The translations under genes were made by a program, and so were the position numbers. From assembly GCF_028712165.1 (NCBI RefSeq), contig NZ_JAQTQR010000005.1, positions 1 through 58,119 of the forward strand: DNA of 58,119 nucleotides. The letters are read 5' to 3'. This document shows positions 7,837-17,291 of this stretch, piece by piece; the stretch's first letter is position 1, and each line of letters opens with the position of its first letter. The stretch is from Sulfuricurvum sp. Its GTDB lineage: Bacteria > Campylobacterota > Campylobacteria > Campylobacterales > Sulfurimonadaceae. The notes beneath the pieces are model-generated. The model was not told the DNA's origin and searched no databases. It saw only the letters and a list, made by a program, of their open reading frames with translations.

Positions 7837-9929
7837 TAAATTTTAAGCCTATACAATTTAGTCATCGGATCGAGAGAAACCGGCTCAAAGAGATTTTTAT
7901 CATAGTGTTCAAATATAAACATCTGGATGTAAGTTGAATTAAGATAATAATCGTCCATTACCAAAAAGCGTCCATAGCTTTCAAGATAGATGACGTTTAG
8001 TCCATCGGAAGCAAAAGTTTGTTCATTAACCTGTAAGTGATTATTTTGATCGTAGCCAACCTGATAAAACTTTTTAATAGGAATATCCTGTTGCCCAATT
8101 TTTAAAGTACTTTTTGCTTTATTTATGGATAAGCCATTCCCTAATTCAATCGTCTGGCCGGTGTCCTGCATTGAAGAAGAAGAGAAAAAGAAAGGTTGCT
8201 GCCGATTATCAGGATGATTGAGATCGAGATTGCCAAATAAGGCAACGGTTGGAAAAATATCGATCATGCGCCATGGAAGATAAAAATAGATATCACGCGT
8301 TTTTAGCGGTAATGGTATGGAGTCTTCATATCGTAGGGTATCAAGATAGTCTGACACATTGATTGCTGAGGTGTTTTTGTCATAGAAGAGAGTGTCGGCG
8401 ATCTCTTTATATCCTGATGAAATATACGTTTCTGTAACGATTCGAGCTAATCTTGCTGCTTCAATTTGTGATGATGTGGTCAGTATTTCTGAAACTAAAA
8501 AATTATCATGATCATGTTTCCCTCCATCGATGAGGGTATTTGTATGGGTATAGAACCATATCGGATAACCGTAATCCCACCATCCGATGGTATAGTCTTT
8601 GGTTTGTGAAACATTTTTTAATTTTTCGAGAGAGGCTACCTCTTTGGCAGTGAGTACGGTTGGTGTCTTGTATTCTATAATATGGGCAATATTTGGATAG
8701 ATCATTAATGCGGTTAAGATCGTAATCAAACTATATTTGAGTGTTTTGTTTGCAATTGTTTCACTGATAAGATAGGCAAAATATAAGGCGCCTAATGCAG
8801 CTACAGGAACTGCATAAATCGTAAAACGCAATCCGCCCCAAAAAGAAAACAAACCGATTCCGATTAGCGGGAGGGCAAGTATGAAAGCACGATGTCGGAT
8901 TACTAATGCCCCGTAGCCGATAAATGCGATAAAAAATGTCAACATACTCCCACTGATACGATTGGCAATCTCGCTAAAGGGGATTTTACCTGCTTCACGA
9001 ACCGTTTGTGCTACCTGAAAAAAGTGAAGAGCTTCATTTTCGGTTCCTTTGGCTGTATACCCGGTTATTTTGGCTAGGATTAGAGAGAGAACATTGCCGT
9101 TGAATAAAAAGAGGGCAAATGCCAATATCGAAAGAATGAGAAGCAAACGAAAATTGAGTCGCTCTTTTTGGTATGCGATACTCAAGGATGCTATTAAAGG
9201 TATTTTGATTAGAGGAGAGAAAGAAAACAGTGCAATAGCGATAATGGCAATAGAAAAATAGGTAAATGCTTCTCGACGGTGAAAAATCACCATATAAGCC
9301 ATATAGAAAAGGCTGATCGCATAGACAATTGAGAGACCTTGATCATACAAAAATGGATAGAGCATTATAGAGAATGCACTAAGCAGTACCCAAAGAATAT
9401 TTTCTTTGATGGTTGTAGCCATTAAAAAATAAACGATCAACATTGGAGCCATCGCAGAGAACATATCGGTATCATAATAACCGGCCATCGTTCGGTTGTA
9501 ATAACTCCAGCCAATGGAGGCTAAAAGTGCCGAGAAAAATCCAAAATATGGGGCGTTATACAATCGTCCGATCAAAATAAGAGGAATCACGACTAATGAT
9601 GAGATAAAAATGGGGAGATATAAAATGATTGTTTCTATTGGCATGACTTTGGATAAAAGAGCAGTTATAGCAACGGTTGCGGTAGCCCATTCATTATCTA
9701 TTCGGGGATTATTACCGTAGATTTGCGTCAGTGCATTTTGTGCAGAGGCCGCAAAATAATATCCGTCATTGGTATTAATCATGATTTGATGGTTCCATGA
9801 AAACTCCGGAATACCTGATGCCCAGTGTATCCAAATAAGACGTAAACCTACACTAAAGGTATATGCGATAATGAGTAAGATAATGAGATGCAGGGCTGTG
9901 TGTTTTTCATTAGGCAGAGAGAAATTCAT
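7836..9929 (-). CDS. pglB: PglB/STT3 oligosaccharyltransferase
   Basis: Transfers a lipid-linked glycan onto Asn in D/E-x-N-x-S/T sequons on the periplasmic side. At 697 residues it has a membrane half of about 13 helices and a soluble C-terminal half. Visible catalytic features are NTNDGYYF (Asp55), the YYDTD motif (about 151-155), TVRE (about 309-312, matching the external-loop Glu), GGLRFTIY with the sequon-binding Arg (about 365-372), WWDYG (450-454) and DGGKHDHDNF. All key residues of the Campylobacter enzyme appear present. It lies between a GT2 gene and pglC, with ATGA-type overlaps. Confidence 0.95.
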   Translation of the reverse strand: MNFSLPNEKHTALHLIILLIIAYTFSVGLRLIWIHWASGIPEFSWNHQIMINTNDGYYFAASAQNALTQIYGNNPRIDNEWATATVAITALLSKVMPIETIILYLPIFISSLVVIPLILIGRLYNAPYFGFFSALLASIGWSYYNRTMAGYYDTDMFSAMAPMLIVYFLMATTIKENILWVLLSAFSIMLYPFLYDQGLSIVYAISLFYMAYMVIFHRREAFTYFSIAIIAIALFSFSPLIKIPLIASLSIAYQKERLNFRLLLILSILAFALFLFNGNVLSLILAKITGYTAKGTENEALHFFQVAQTVREAGKIPFSEIANRISGSMLTFFIAFIGYGALVIRHRAFILALPLIGIGLFSFWGGLRFTIYAVPVAALGALYFAYLISETIANKTLKYSLITILTALMIYPNIAHIIEYKTPTVLTAKEVASLEKLKNVSQTKDYTIGWWDYGYPIWFYTHTNTLIDGGKHDHDNFLVSEILTTSSQIEAARLARIVTETYISSGYKEIADTLFYDKNTSAINVSDYLDTLRYEDSIPLPLKTRDIYFYLPWRMIDIFPTVALFGNLDLNHPDNRQQPFFFSSSSMQDTGQTIELGNGLSINKAKSTLKIGQQDIPIKKFYQVGYDQNNHLQVNEQTFASDGLNVIYLESYGRFLVMDDYYLNSTYIQMFIFEHYDKNLFEPVSLDPMTKLYRLKI

Positions 9930-10954
9930 TGAGTTTTCCGAAATAAGATTTTTTTAATGAGCGCTATTATACCGTTGATTCCACCAATGCCGTAACTAAA
10001 GTGCAAGACAATAAAAGCGGCTATTTGATGAAGCCATGTGGTATTTTTTTTGATTTTATAACTCCGAACAGTTATGATTGTAAGATAGAGAAAAAACAAT
10101 CCGGCACTTATCCATAAAAAGTGAAAATCCAAAATGGAAAAGAATAGAGGAATAATAAGAGACAGCATGAACAATAACGGGATGAAATGCCGTAGGCTCA
10201 AGGATCGCAAACTCCCTGAATAATAAGGGGTGAGAATGTTCCAATAACCATTCAAAAAATTATTTTTTGCCAGTTCCCGATACGTTTCACGGGCATAATA
10301 GCTGCATTCGACACTGGGAATCAGATAAATTTTGCCTCCGCCTCGGATGATTCGTTTATTCAGTTCAATGTCTTGATTGCGAACAAGACATTCATCAAAA
10401 AGGCCGAAACGAGTAAAAATATCTCTCGGGTAGCATCCGAAAGCGACGGTGTCTACCTCTATGATTTTATCTGTACCGCTTCGAAATTGACTTGCAGTAC
10501 CGAAACGATCGCTTAATACGTTGATGATGGATTGGGATGTTGTGTCGGTTTTTGATGATTTGGTTCTCATAACTCCGCCGACACAGCTGGCATTGAGTCG
10601 AATGGCTTCTTCGACGAGCCGGAAACAATACTCTTTCGGATAATCGGCATGCGCTGAAAGGATAATAATAAACTCTCCGGATGCTGCTGTTACACCGGTA
10701 TTAAGTGCTGTTGGTGTGATTTTTTTAGGATTATCCAAGATCCGTATGAACGGATATTTTTGACTGTAATCAGTAACAATTTGTCGAGTGGAATCTTCAC
10801 TCATTCCGTCAACAACTAAAATTTCAACCGACTCTTTCGGATACGTCATCTCTAAAAGTGAGTTTAGGCATTGCGCAATGTAGCGTTCTTCATTGCGGCT
10901 GGGAATGACGACGGAGAGTTTTGGCTGAGAGACGGGAAAATTATGACCGTTCAT
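9926..10954 (-). CDS. Family 2 glycosyltransferase, membrane-anchored
   Basis: GT-A fold transferase of 342 residues. The N-terminus reads KLSVVIPSRNEERYIAQCL, followed by ILVVDGMSEDSTRQIV, the typical nucleotide-sugar binding start of GT2. Later motifs are QDIELNKRI (a QxxRW-like region) and a C-terminal hydrophobic part with about three membrane helices (about 255-335). It probably adds one sugar to the lipid-linked glycan at the cytoplasmic face; donor and acceptor cannot be read from sequence. It overlaps the upstream FemAB-like gene by 14 bases and pglB by four. Confidence 0.85.
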   Translation of the reverse strand: MNGHNFPVSQPKLSVVIPSRNEERYIAQCLNSLLEMTYPKESVEILVVDGMSEDSTRQIVTDYSQKYPFIRILDNPKKITPTALNTGVTAASGEFIIILSAHADYPKEYCFRLVEEAIRLNASCVGGVMRTKSSKTDTTSQSIINVLSDRFGTASQFRSGTDKIIEVDTVAFGCYPRDIFTRFGLFDECLVRNQDIELNKRIIRGGGKIYLIPSVECSYYARETYRELAKNNFLNGYWNILTPYYSGSLRSLSLRHFIPLLFMLSLIIPLFFSILDFHFLWISAGLFFLYLTIITVRSYKIKKNTTWLHQIAAFIVLHFSYGIGGINGIIALIKKILFRKTQ

Positions 10955-11786
10955 GGGTTCTGCAAAGCTCCTCTTGAATTAAAAGGGTGGATAGTTTGCG
11001 CAGCAGCGGATGCTGAAAATGTGTCAGCCGATGACGAAACGGATAAAGCATCTTTACTAAATACCCAATGTCTTTTCGATAAGCAAGATGTAAATTGCAA
11101 AAGGCTTTTCGAAATTGAAATTTTTGTATGAGAAACTCTTGAATATTGGTTGAATGTGCGATGCTGCGCGCACCGTCACTGACATAGTTGAAATGACGTT
11201 CATTGAGATAGTGGGTATTCATGGCAAATATCAGGGCATATCCTCCATACAGATGAAGATAGTCCGGATCAAATTTGATACTGGAATATGAACACATATT
11301 TCCATCTAAAATGGTATGCGCATATGCAATCACCTTTTCGCTTGCACGTTCTTTCACAACCCAAAATTCGTGGTTTTTATCGTTTTGAAGAGCAAAGTAC
11401 TGATTTTTAAATAGACTCTCTTGGATCGGTTCGTCATTGTGTTGATAACCGATTACGGCTTTGCGATAGACTGTATAACCGGTTTCTGAAATTTCATATG
11501 CACTTGCTGGCTCAACAATGCAGAGATTAAGCCCTTTTTTAATTTGGTTTCTGACTTTGCTTTTATAGGATTCAAGCGATTCAGGTTTATCTTTTATAAC
11601 ATACCAGAATGAACTCTCTTTTGGTAAATCAAAATGGTCTGTCCAGCGAATAAAATAAGCACCGCTTTTTACTAAAAGTTCCTGTTGTGTTTGTTTGTCA
11701 AGTGTTATGTTGTGATGAGGCGGAACACTGGGCAGCAGTGCACCGTGGTAGGTATACCATTTAATATCCCCAAGGTATAACGTCAT
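10941..11786 (-). CDS. FemAB/GNAT-like acyltransferase-fold protein of the glycan locus
   Basis: A 281-residue soluble protein with no signal peptide. KSKVRNQIKKGLNLCIVE (about 94-111) resembles the Arg/Lys-rich strand of FemAB-like proteins. EFWVVKERASEKVIAYAHT followed by a variable strand and GGYALIFAMNTHYL fits a GNAT acyl-CoA binding core. A likely job is N- or O-acylation, or aminoacylation, of an amino sugar in the glycan. This is inferred from fold-like motifs and neighbours; I recognise no characterised homologue. A distantly similar gene lies at 13658-14377. The start overlaps the GT4 stop (ATGA). Confidence 0.5.
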   Translation of the reverse strand: MTLYLGDIKWYTYHGALLPSVPPHHNITLDKQTQQELLVKSGAYFIRWTDHFDLPKESSFWYVIKDKPESLESYKSKVRNQIKKGLNLCIVEPASAYEISETGYTVYRKAVIGYQHNDEPIQESLFKNQYFALQNDKNHEFWVVKERASEKVIAYAHTILDGNMCSYSSIKFDPDYLHLYGGYALIFAMNTHYLNERHFNYVSDGARSIAHSTNIQEFLIQKFQFRKAFCNLHLAYRKDIGYLVKMLYPFRHRLTHFQHPLLRKLSTLLIQEELCRTHERS

Positions 11787-12901
11787 TTCAAATTTCTCGA
11801 GAGATTTGAATATAAAGCAAAAAGTTTTTTTTCTTCTTTTCCCCAGTTGTAGAGGTTTTTGACGGCATTGATTCCATTTTCCCCCATGGCTTCAGCTTCT
11901 ATTGGATGATCAATGATCCAATTTATCGCTTCTACTATCGCTTTGGGGTCTAGAGGGTTAACGCAAATACCGCATTGGTTCCCTTCGACAATCTCTTGCC
12001 ATAGAGGAAAGTTCGAAGCAATGACCGGTATTCCCGCTATCATGTATTCAAACATTTTAACTGGTAAAGCATCTGGATAATTACTCGTAGGATGGAGCGT
12101 TACTAATCCCGCTTTACTATTGGAAAGGATTTGAGCTACTTCGTTTCGGTTCAAAAATCCGAGTTCATTAACATTTTTCCATCCATCATACGATTGAACT
12201 TCTTTGTAGGTGTCGTCTTCATGGACAATCCCGCCTAAATTGAGTCTGGCATTTTTAACAAGACCCATTGCGAGTGTCATCTCTTTTATTCCGCGCACGG
12301 CAGCGATAGCTCCGAGGTATACGACTTCATTTTTTTTGAAATTCCACGCAATGGGATGAGCGAACTCCTCGATAATCGGGAAATTATTAATATCGACAGT
12401 ATTGGAATTGACAGTAAGCAGTTGATCTCGGATGTAAGGAGTCGCAGTTACCAAAGCGTCTATTCTGGAACAGATGTATTTCTGATAATGGGTAAATACA
12501 AACGAAAGTGTTTTAGCCGCAAAAGGGCTCAGATACGGTTTGTTTAGGAGTTGTTTAGGGTAATCTTCATGGGAATCAAAAATAACTTTTTTACCCTGTT
12601 TTTTTAATTTGAGTGCTATTGTAAGAAGTTCCGGGTCATGCAGATGGTAAATATCTGAATCGAGATGCAGGGCTTGGCGGTAAACATTTTGAACGGTTTT
12701 CGTCATCCGTGCTATTCTACCGGATTTATCAATCCCGATATCGATGATTGAGACACCGTTCTTTATCTCATCTCCTTTGCCGTCGGCAACGATAAGAGAG
12801 ACATTATAACCTTCGATTCTTGCCAGCGAGCAGCACATTTTTACAAAAATACGTGTGTCATATCTTGGATGAGCAGAGGTAAGATGGGTGATTTTTACCA
12901 T
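11783..12901 (-). CDS. Family 4 glycosyltransferase
   Basis: GT-B fold transferase of 372 residues. The N-terminal acceptor half begins VKITHLTSAHPRYDTRIF and includes DIYHLHDPELL. The C-terminal donor half includes VVYLGAIAAVRGIKEM and a GT4-type segment LPVKMFEYMIAGIPVIASN, with the donor-binding Glu in MFEYM. It most likely extends the lipid-linked oligosaccharide. It is one of three glycosyltransferases in the locus, so with PglC the repeat or glycan could have about four sugars (inference). It overlaps the deacetylase-like gene by seven bases. Confidence 0.87.
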   Translation of the reverse strand: MVKITHLTSAHPRYDTRIFVKMCCSLARIEGYNVSLIVADGKGDEIKNGVSIIDIGIDKSGRIARMTKTVQNVYRQALHLDSDIYHLHDPELLTIALKLKKQGKKVIFDSHEDYPKQLLNKPYLSPFAAKTLSFVFTHYQKYICSRIDALVTATPYIRDQLLTVNSNTVDINNFPIIEEFAHPIAWNFKKNEVVYLGAIAAVRGIKEMTLAMGLVKNARLNLGGIVHEDDTYKEVQSYDGWKNVNELGFLNRNEVAQILSNSKAGLVTLHPTSNYPDALPVKMFEYMIAGIPVIASNFPLWQEIVEGNQCGICVNPLDPKAIVEAINWIIDHPIEAEAMGENGINAVKNLYNWGKEEKKLFALYSNLSRNLK

Positions 12902-13677
12902 TTGGCACCTTCATATAATCGTGTTAAATTTTCTTTCGTGTTGTAAAAAAAACTGGATCTCCATTGTTTGGGATGTACGAGAAAATAAATTTTTTGTTTG
13001 TTTTGTTGCAAAGCGTTGATGGGCGATAGCGGTTCATAATAGACAGGGTAGGGAGCATCATTTATACGGGTATCAAAATGCTGCATTAGGCCTTGATCAT
13101 AACATTCGCAGACAATACCGCATTTTTCACGAAAGTCTTTATCTTTGAGAAGTTCTAAATTGACAATGTTAAGTTTTCTGTTGGCAAAATCCCCATGACT
13201 CGCTACGGTTGTCATTTTATAATCTAATCGGTTCTCTAAGCGGGTAAGGTTTTGAAAAAAGAGTTCTTTTATTATAGGAAGTTTTTGGATGATCTCATCA
13301 GGGGCTTTAATGTGTTTTTGTTTTGCAAACGTCGCAATCTCCTCAAAATGGTAGCTCGCTTCGCTGCCGAATATCTCAATCTCTTTCATTAAATCTATGT
13401 TCACGGTTGACAAGCGAAAATAATAGCTTGAACGGACATTGTGTTTTTTCTCTATTTCAAACATTTTTCTGGCCGTAATCGGGTCACTGTCAATATCGTG
13501 CCGATAAACGATATATCGAGCGGGCAATTGGTTTGAAGCAGACAAAGTACAGACATCCCTTACGGATAAAAAAGTGAATCCCTGATTTTTGGTTTCTATG
13601 ATAATGTTTTCATACTCTTTCATTCTTGAAGGCATCAAGTAATCACCATAAAGTCTATTAAAAAGTTTTTTGATCAT
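12895..13677 (-). CDS. NodB-like polysaccharide deacetylase-fold protein
   Basis: A 260-residue protein. The start at 13677 (MIKKLFNRLYG) is chosen because GGAAA lies just upstream and it limits overlap with the previous gene to 20 bases; an in-frame extension reaches 13713. IVYRHDIDSDP (about 55-65) resembles the first NodB motif (the metal-binding Asp-Asp region), VRSSYYFRLS fits the following strand, and TTVASHGDF and YFLVHPKQW fit later His motifs. Such proteins occur in surface-glycan loci and may remove an acetyl group from a sugar. No catalytic test can be made from sequence, and some relatives are inactive. Confidence 0.6.
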   Translation of the reverse strand: MIKKLFNRLYGDYLMPSRMKEYENIIIETKNQGFTFLSVRDVCTLSASNQLPARYIVYRHDIDSDPITARKMFEIEKKHNVRSSYYFRLSTVNIDLMKEIEIFGSEASYHFEEIATFAKQKHIKAPDEIIQKLPIIKELFFQNLTRLENRLDYKMTTVASHGDFANRKLNIVNLELLKDKDFREKCGIVCECYDQGLMQHFDTRINDAPYPVYYEPLSPINALQQNKQKIYFLVHPKQWRSSFFYNTKENLTRLYEGAKW

Positions 13678-14377
13678 CGTATTTCCATCTAACGCGATAC
13701 GGGACAAACCCAAGTTTTTGTTTAAACAGTTTTAACCCTTCGCCCGCGCCATAAAAAGTATCGTACATTAAGTAGGGGACTTTTTGTTCTTTGATGAGCT
13801 CACAGACAATCTCACTCATCATCAAATACATGATCCCGTCGTTCAAATACTCTTTGTGCCCAAGTAATTGCGAGACTATAGCGAAGTTTCCATAATAGCC
13901 GATATAACAGTAGCTTCGAAGCTTGCCATTCGCATCAATAACACCGAAATATTTATAATTTGTTTTATCGTCTAAGTGTTCGCTTTTTTGACAGTAGGGA
14001 GAGGACATTTTTTTCCCCTGACGTTCAGGTGCGGATGTGTTGATATCAAAAATATCGTTCAGATAGGAATTTCTGTCGATTTGAGAGAAGCGGTAGTGAC
14101 GATTTTTCGCTTTTCGCGCATAATAAGATGCAGAGTTTTTGCCGTTTATAGAGGCCAGATATTCCTCACATGTACGGAAAGTTTGCAAATGAATCAGGCT
14201 GACACCCAGTTCTTTGTTTTGGACTATTTTGTATTTTGGATGAGGTTTTATAAAAGAATCAAAAAGGGTTTTTGTTTCTTGTTCATTGTTATAAAGCCGA
14301 GGCATAAATATGAGTGTAACACGCGGCAATTTTCGAATTTCATTCAATAAAGCCAAGAATTTGATCAATTTGTTCAT
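13658..14377 (-). CDS. GNAT/FemAB-like protein of the glycan locus
   Basis: A 239-residue soluble protein. Motifs NGKNSASYYARKAKNR (about 80-95) and YKYFGVIDANGKLRSYCYIG (about 145-164) match the substrate-strand and core beta-strands of FemAB/GNAT-like folds. YLMMSEIVCELIKEQKVPYLMYD leads to a final GLKLFKQKLGFVPYRVRW, typical of the GNAT C-terminus. A role in acylating an amino sugar is plausible from neighbours only. It is the second such protein in the locus besides 10941-11786. Its stop lies inside the start of the deacetylase-like gene, and its ATG overlaps the GT4 stop. Confidence 0.5.
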   Translation of the reverse strand: MNKLIKFLALLNEIRKLPRVTLIFMPRLYNNEQETKTLFDSFIKPHPKYKIVQNKELGVSLIHLQTFRTCEEYLASINGKNSASYYARKAKNRHYRFSQIDRNSYLNDIFDINTSAPERQGKKMSSPYCQKSEHLDDKTNYKYFGVIDANGKLRSYCYIGYYGNFAIVSQLLGHKEYLNDGIMYLMMSEIVCELIKEQKVPYLMYDTFYGAGEGLKLFKQKLGFVPYRVRWKYDDQKTF

Positions 14378-15426
14378 TTGACCTCATGCGGCGTGAAGGA
14401 TTCAGATTTTAAGAGCTTCCGGTACAGATCGAAATAAAGCTGTCGATTGTATTTCTTGGAAAAAAGTTTTTTGGTTTCCGATTTTTTTGTGCCTAGCGTC
14501 TCTTGATCGATTGTTTCAAATCGATTAAAATCGATATTTTCTAAATCCTGTTCGATAAAGCCGTTTAGCCCATCCGTAATTAGCTCATGATTTGCCGGAA
14601 GATCGGAGACAAAAGGGATACAGTCAGATACGATTGACTCGACTAAGCTCAATGAGACGGAATCACTGCTTGGAATAGAAACATAAATTTTAGAACGGCA
14701 ATAAAAACTGTAGTTTGTTTCTCGATCCACAAATCCGATGAATTGTACATAATCTGTGAGCCCGAGCTGAGAAGCTAATTGTTTTAAACTTTCATGCTCT
14801 TCTCCATCGCCGGCAATAACAAGCTTCCAATCGCTGTTTTTCTGAAGAAATTTTGAAAATGAGATCAGGATTTTGTCAATATTGTACAATTTTTTATGAA
14901 GGCGGTTGGAATAGATTATGTTTTCTTTCGGCATAGTGCATTCAATCGGATCGATCCCGAAATTAATATTATGCATATCCAGCCGTTTATCTACCAATGC
15001 CTGCGCACTGTCAAGTACATAACGAGAATCGGCTGTCAGGGCATCAATACGGCATAAAACGAATTGAACCAATTTCTTTAAAAACAAATTTTTTTTTGGG
15101 TTGACCAGAATATCGCTTCCCCATGCAGTGAGGACAATAGGGATACCCATAGATTTTAGAGCCAATATGGTAAAGAATGCGTACGAGTTCGCTTGGTGTA
15201 TATGAATAATAGAAGGTTGAAAATCATTGCAGAGTGCTCGTAAACGAGATATTGTTTGAAATAGACGGAAACTGAACGAAAAGTCCAGTTGGTAAGCAGG
15301 AATATTAAACCGCTCATTTATCTCATCGGTTATAAGTATGATTTCATCAAAACCGTCTTTGACCAGATTAATAAAGTTATGCGTATGTATGGAAGAACTA
15401 GCAATGACAAGAAGCTTTTTACCCAT
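14374..15426 (-). CDS. Family 4 glycosyltransferase
   Basis: GT-B fold transferase of 350 residues. The N-terminal half has the pattern SIIHIHQANSYAFFTI and VLTAWGSDILVNPKK, as in GT4 enzymes of polysaccharide loci. The donor half has WKLVIAGDGEEHESLKQLA and SVSLSLVESIVSDCIPFVSD, where the Glu of LVES is the usual donor-phosphate contact. The linkage and the sugar are not predictable. It overlaps the hexapeptide acyltransferase by eight bases and the downstream GNAT-like gene by four, so it belongs to the same transcript. Confidence 0.87.
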   Translation of the reverse strand: MGKKLLVIASSSIHTHNFINLVKDGFDEIILITDEINERFNIPAYQLDFSFSFRLFQTISRLRALCNDFQPSIIHIHQANSYAFFTILALKSMGIPIVLTAWGSDILVNPKKNLFLKKLVQFVLCRIDALTADSRYVLDSAQALVDKRLDMHNINFGIDPIECTMPKENIIYSNRLHKKLYNIDKILISFSKFLQKNSDWKLVIAGDGEEHESLKQLASQLGLTDYVQFIGFVDRETNYSFYCRSKIYVSIPSSDSVSLSLVESIVSDCIPFVSDLPANHELITDGLNGFIEQDLENIDFNRFETIDQETLGTKKSETKKLFSKKYNRQLYFDLYRKLLKSESFTPHEVK

Positions 15427-15958
15427 TCTTGTATAGTTCCTTTAACGGCTGTGCCGGATTTCCTCCATAAAGCCATCCATTCTTGATAACTCCTTTAACG
15501 GTAGAGTTTGCTGCGATTACTGCATTGTCTTCAACGACCGTATTTGGCAATATGACGCAGTGCGCTCCAATAAAAACATTATTCCCGATCACAATAGTGC
15601 CTTTTTGATAGGTATCGGTGTGTAATTTGTTGGGATCTTCGGAAATATGGTTTGTAACGCAAAAAAATGAACAAAAAGGTCCAATAGCGGCATTATCTCC
15701 AATACTTATTTGCTGCTCTTCGATTAAAAAATATCCATAGGGCGCAATATGCGACGAATGGCCGATTTCTAACCGTCCGCAATCATCTTTATAAATCGTA
15801 ATATTTTTATAAAGAGAGGTGTTGTCTTTTAGGATGATATTGCTCTTTTTATTCAATTCTACCCTGTAATCAATCCGGCATTTGTCGCCTATTCGGATAC
15901 CAGGGTAGAGATATTTTAGAGCCAAAGTATACAGACGGGTTAACATTGTTTTTATCAT
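15419..15958 (-). CDS. Left-handed beta-helix (hexapeptide) O- or N-acetyltransferase
   Basis: A 179-residue protein with hexapeptide repeats from about residue 20 (IRIGDKCRIDYRVEL) to 170. ISIGDNAAIGPFCSFFCVTNH holds the putative catalytic His, and NNVFIGAHCVILPNTVVEDNAV is followed by GNPAQPLKEL. It resembles WcaF/maltose O-acetyltransferase-like enzymes of capsule and O-antigen clusters. It lacks the N-terminal nucleotide-binding-like domain of PglD. AAGGGG lies 5 bases before the ATG. A 49-base gap separates it from the flippase gene, the widest gap inside the operon. Confidence 0.82.
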   Translation of the reverse strand: MIKTMLTRLYTLALKYLYPGIRIGDKCRIDYRVELNKKSNIILKDNTSLYKNITIYKDDCGRLEIGHSSHIAPYGYFLIEEQQISIGDNAAIGPFCSFFCVTNHISEDPNKLHTDTYQKGTIVIGNNVFIGAHCVILPNTVVEDNAVIAANSTVKGVIKNGWLYGGNPAQPLKELYKNG

Positions 15959-16007
15959 GGATGCCCCTTCTGTTTAGATATCACTGTTTCTAGCATAGTA
16001 TTATAGG

Positions 16008-17291
16008 TTAATGCAAAGGCTGATGCAACTGGTCTTTTGGAAGTTTTCTCAGATATATCCAAAACAGTCCAAAGCAGATCACTCCCGAAACAATAAGCAT
16101 TAGTGACGTTGCCCATGCTGCTCCCTCAACCCCTTTCCATTCCACCATGAAATAGACGACGGCTGCAGAAACTGGTGTAAGAAATGTAGCATGCAGTGCA
16201 TTCCAGTCTGCCCGTCCGACTGCGTGAAGTATGTTCCCAAAAGGAATTCGAAGGAGGAATGTTCCCGCTACACCGATTAATAAGATGTCTTGTAAATGGG
16301 GAGTAATAGGATAATTGTCACCAAAACAAAGGGCTATTAGAGGTTCTGAAAAGGCAAAAAGAGTGATGACGATCAAAAAAGTAAGTAACCCAAATAATAC
16401 GAAGTAAGAACGCAGATATTTTATAAGTGCCATACGGTTATCTGCATGATGCGTCAAATAGACAAAATCTGCGGTTAGAAATGCTCCCGGAAGGAAAAAT
16501 AAACTGTACGGAATGATGGTCGCAATTTTATAGGCTGCAATAAGTGCCGGATCAACTTTGAGAATGACCAACACAATCACATCCATAGAAACAAATAGTT
16601 GATTGATGACCGAACCGGCACCGACATAAAGGCCGTAACGCCAATATGAGATATCAGGTACATTTCCTTTTTTCCATATACCAAGCATTTTATAGAGTGT
16701 TGTAGAGATGACGAAGATTGGAATAAAGGCTAATATTAGGACAAAAGCGATAATCCCTTTAGCGGACAAAATCCATCCGAAGAAGACTATGAGAACGGAA
16801 TAAAAAATTCCGAAGATTGCATATTGGCGATTGTTGTGGATTAGACGGAAATGATTTTTAATGATTTCATAAAAATTGTATGAGATGATACTGAAAACAA
16901 TAATCGCATAAGCAAATTCCCCTTCCTTTGATAGCTGAATAGGAGAAAAAAAATTCCAGCAAAGTAGCCCGCCGATCGGGATTAATGATAACAGAGCCCC
17001 AAACAAAAGCGTATTGGAAGTTAAAAGCTCTTTTTCTTCAAGTGTTTTTAGTTTTGACCCAAAATGAAGAAGGGCATATTGTCCTCCGCCTCCGGCAAGC
17101 GGCTGGGCAATACTGGTAATTGTGCGTATTGCTGTAAATTCACCGAAACTAAAAGGGGTTATTGCTCTTGTCATAATAGCTATAAAAATAAAACTACCGA
17201 TTCGCTCAATTAAAATGGACATAACAACCCAAAAACCATCTCTTTGGTAAAACGTACGAATTGTTTGAATAATTGTATAGAGATGGTTCAT
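16008..17291 (-). CDS. Wzx-like polysaccharide/oligosaccharide flippase
   Basis: An integral membrane protein of 427 residues with about 12 predicted helices and few charged segments, matching the MATE-like/MOP flippase family (RfbX/Wzx). The N-terminal RDGFWVVMSILIERIGSFIF and ITPFSFGEFTAIRTI are typical. It probably moves the undecaprenyl-linked glycan to the periplasm, where PglB acts. Campylobacter N-glycan systems use an ABC flippase (PglK) for this, and none is present here, so this is the only flippase candidate in the locus. It overlaps the hexapeptide transferase gene upstream by four bases. Confidence 0.85.
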   Translation of the reverse strand: MNHLYTIIQTIRTFYQRDGFWVVMSILIERIGSFIFIAIMTRAITPFSFGEFTAIRTITSIAQPLAGGGGQYALLHFGSKLKTLEEKELLTSNTLLFGALLSLIPIGGLLCWNFFSPIQLSKEGEFAYAIIVFSIISYNFYEIIKNHFRLIHNNRQYAIFGIFYSVLIVFFGWILSAKGIIAFVLILAFIPIFVISTTLYKMLGIWKKGNVPDISYWRYGLYVGAGSVINQLFVSMDVIVLVILKVDPALIAAYKIATIIPYSLFFLPGAFLTADFVYLTHHADNRMALIKYLRSYFVLFGLLTFLIVITLFAFSEPLIALCFGDNYPITPHLQDILLIGVAGTFLLRIPFGNILHAVGRADWNALHATFLTPVSAAVVYFMVEWKGVEGAAWATSLMLIVSGVICFGLFWIYLRKLPKDQLHQPLH

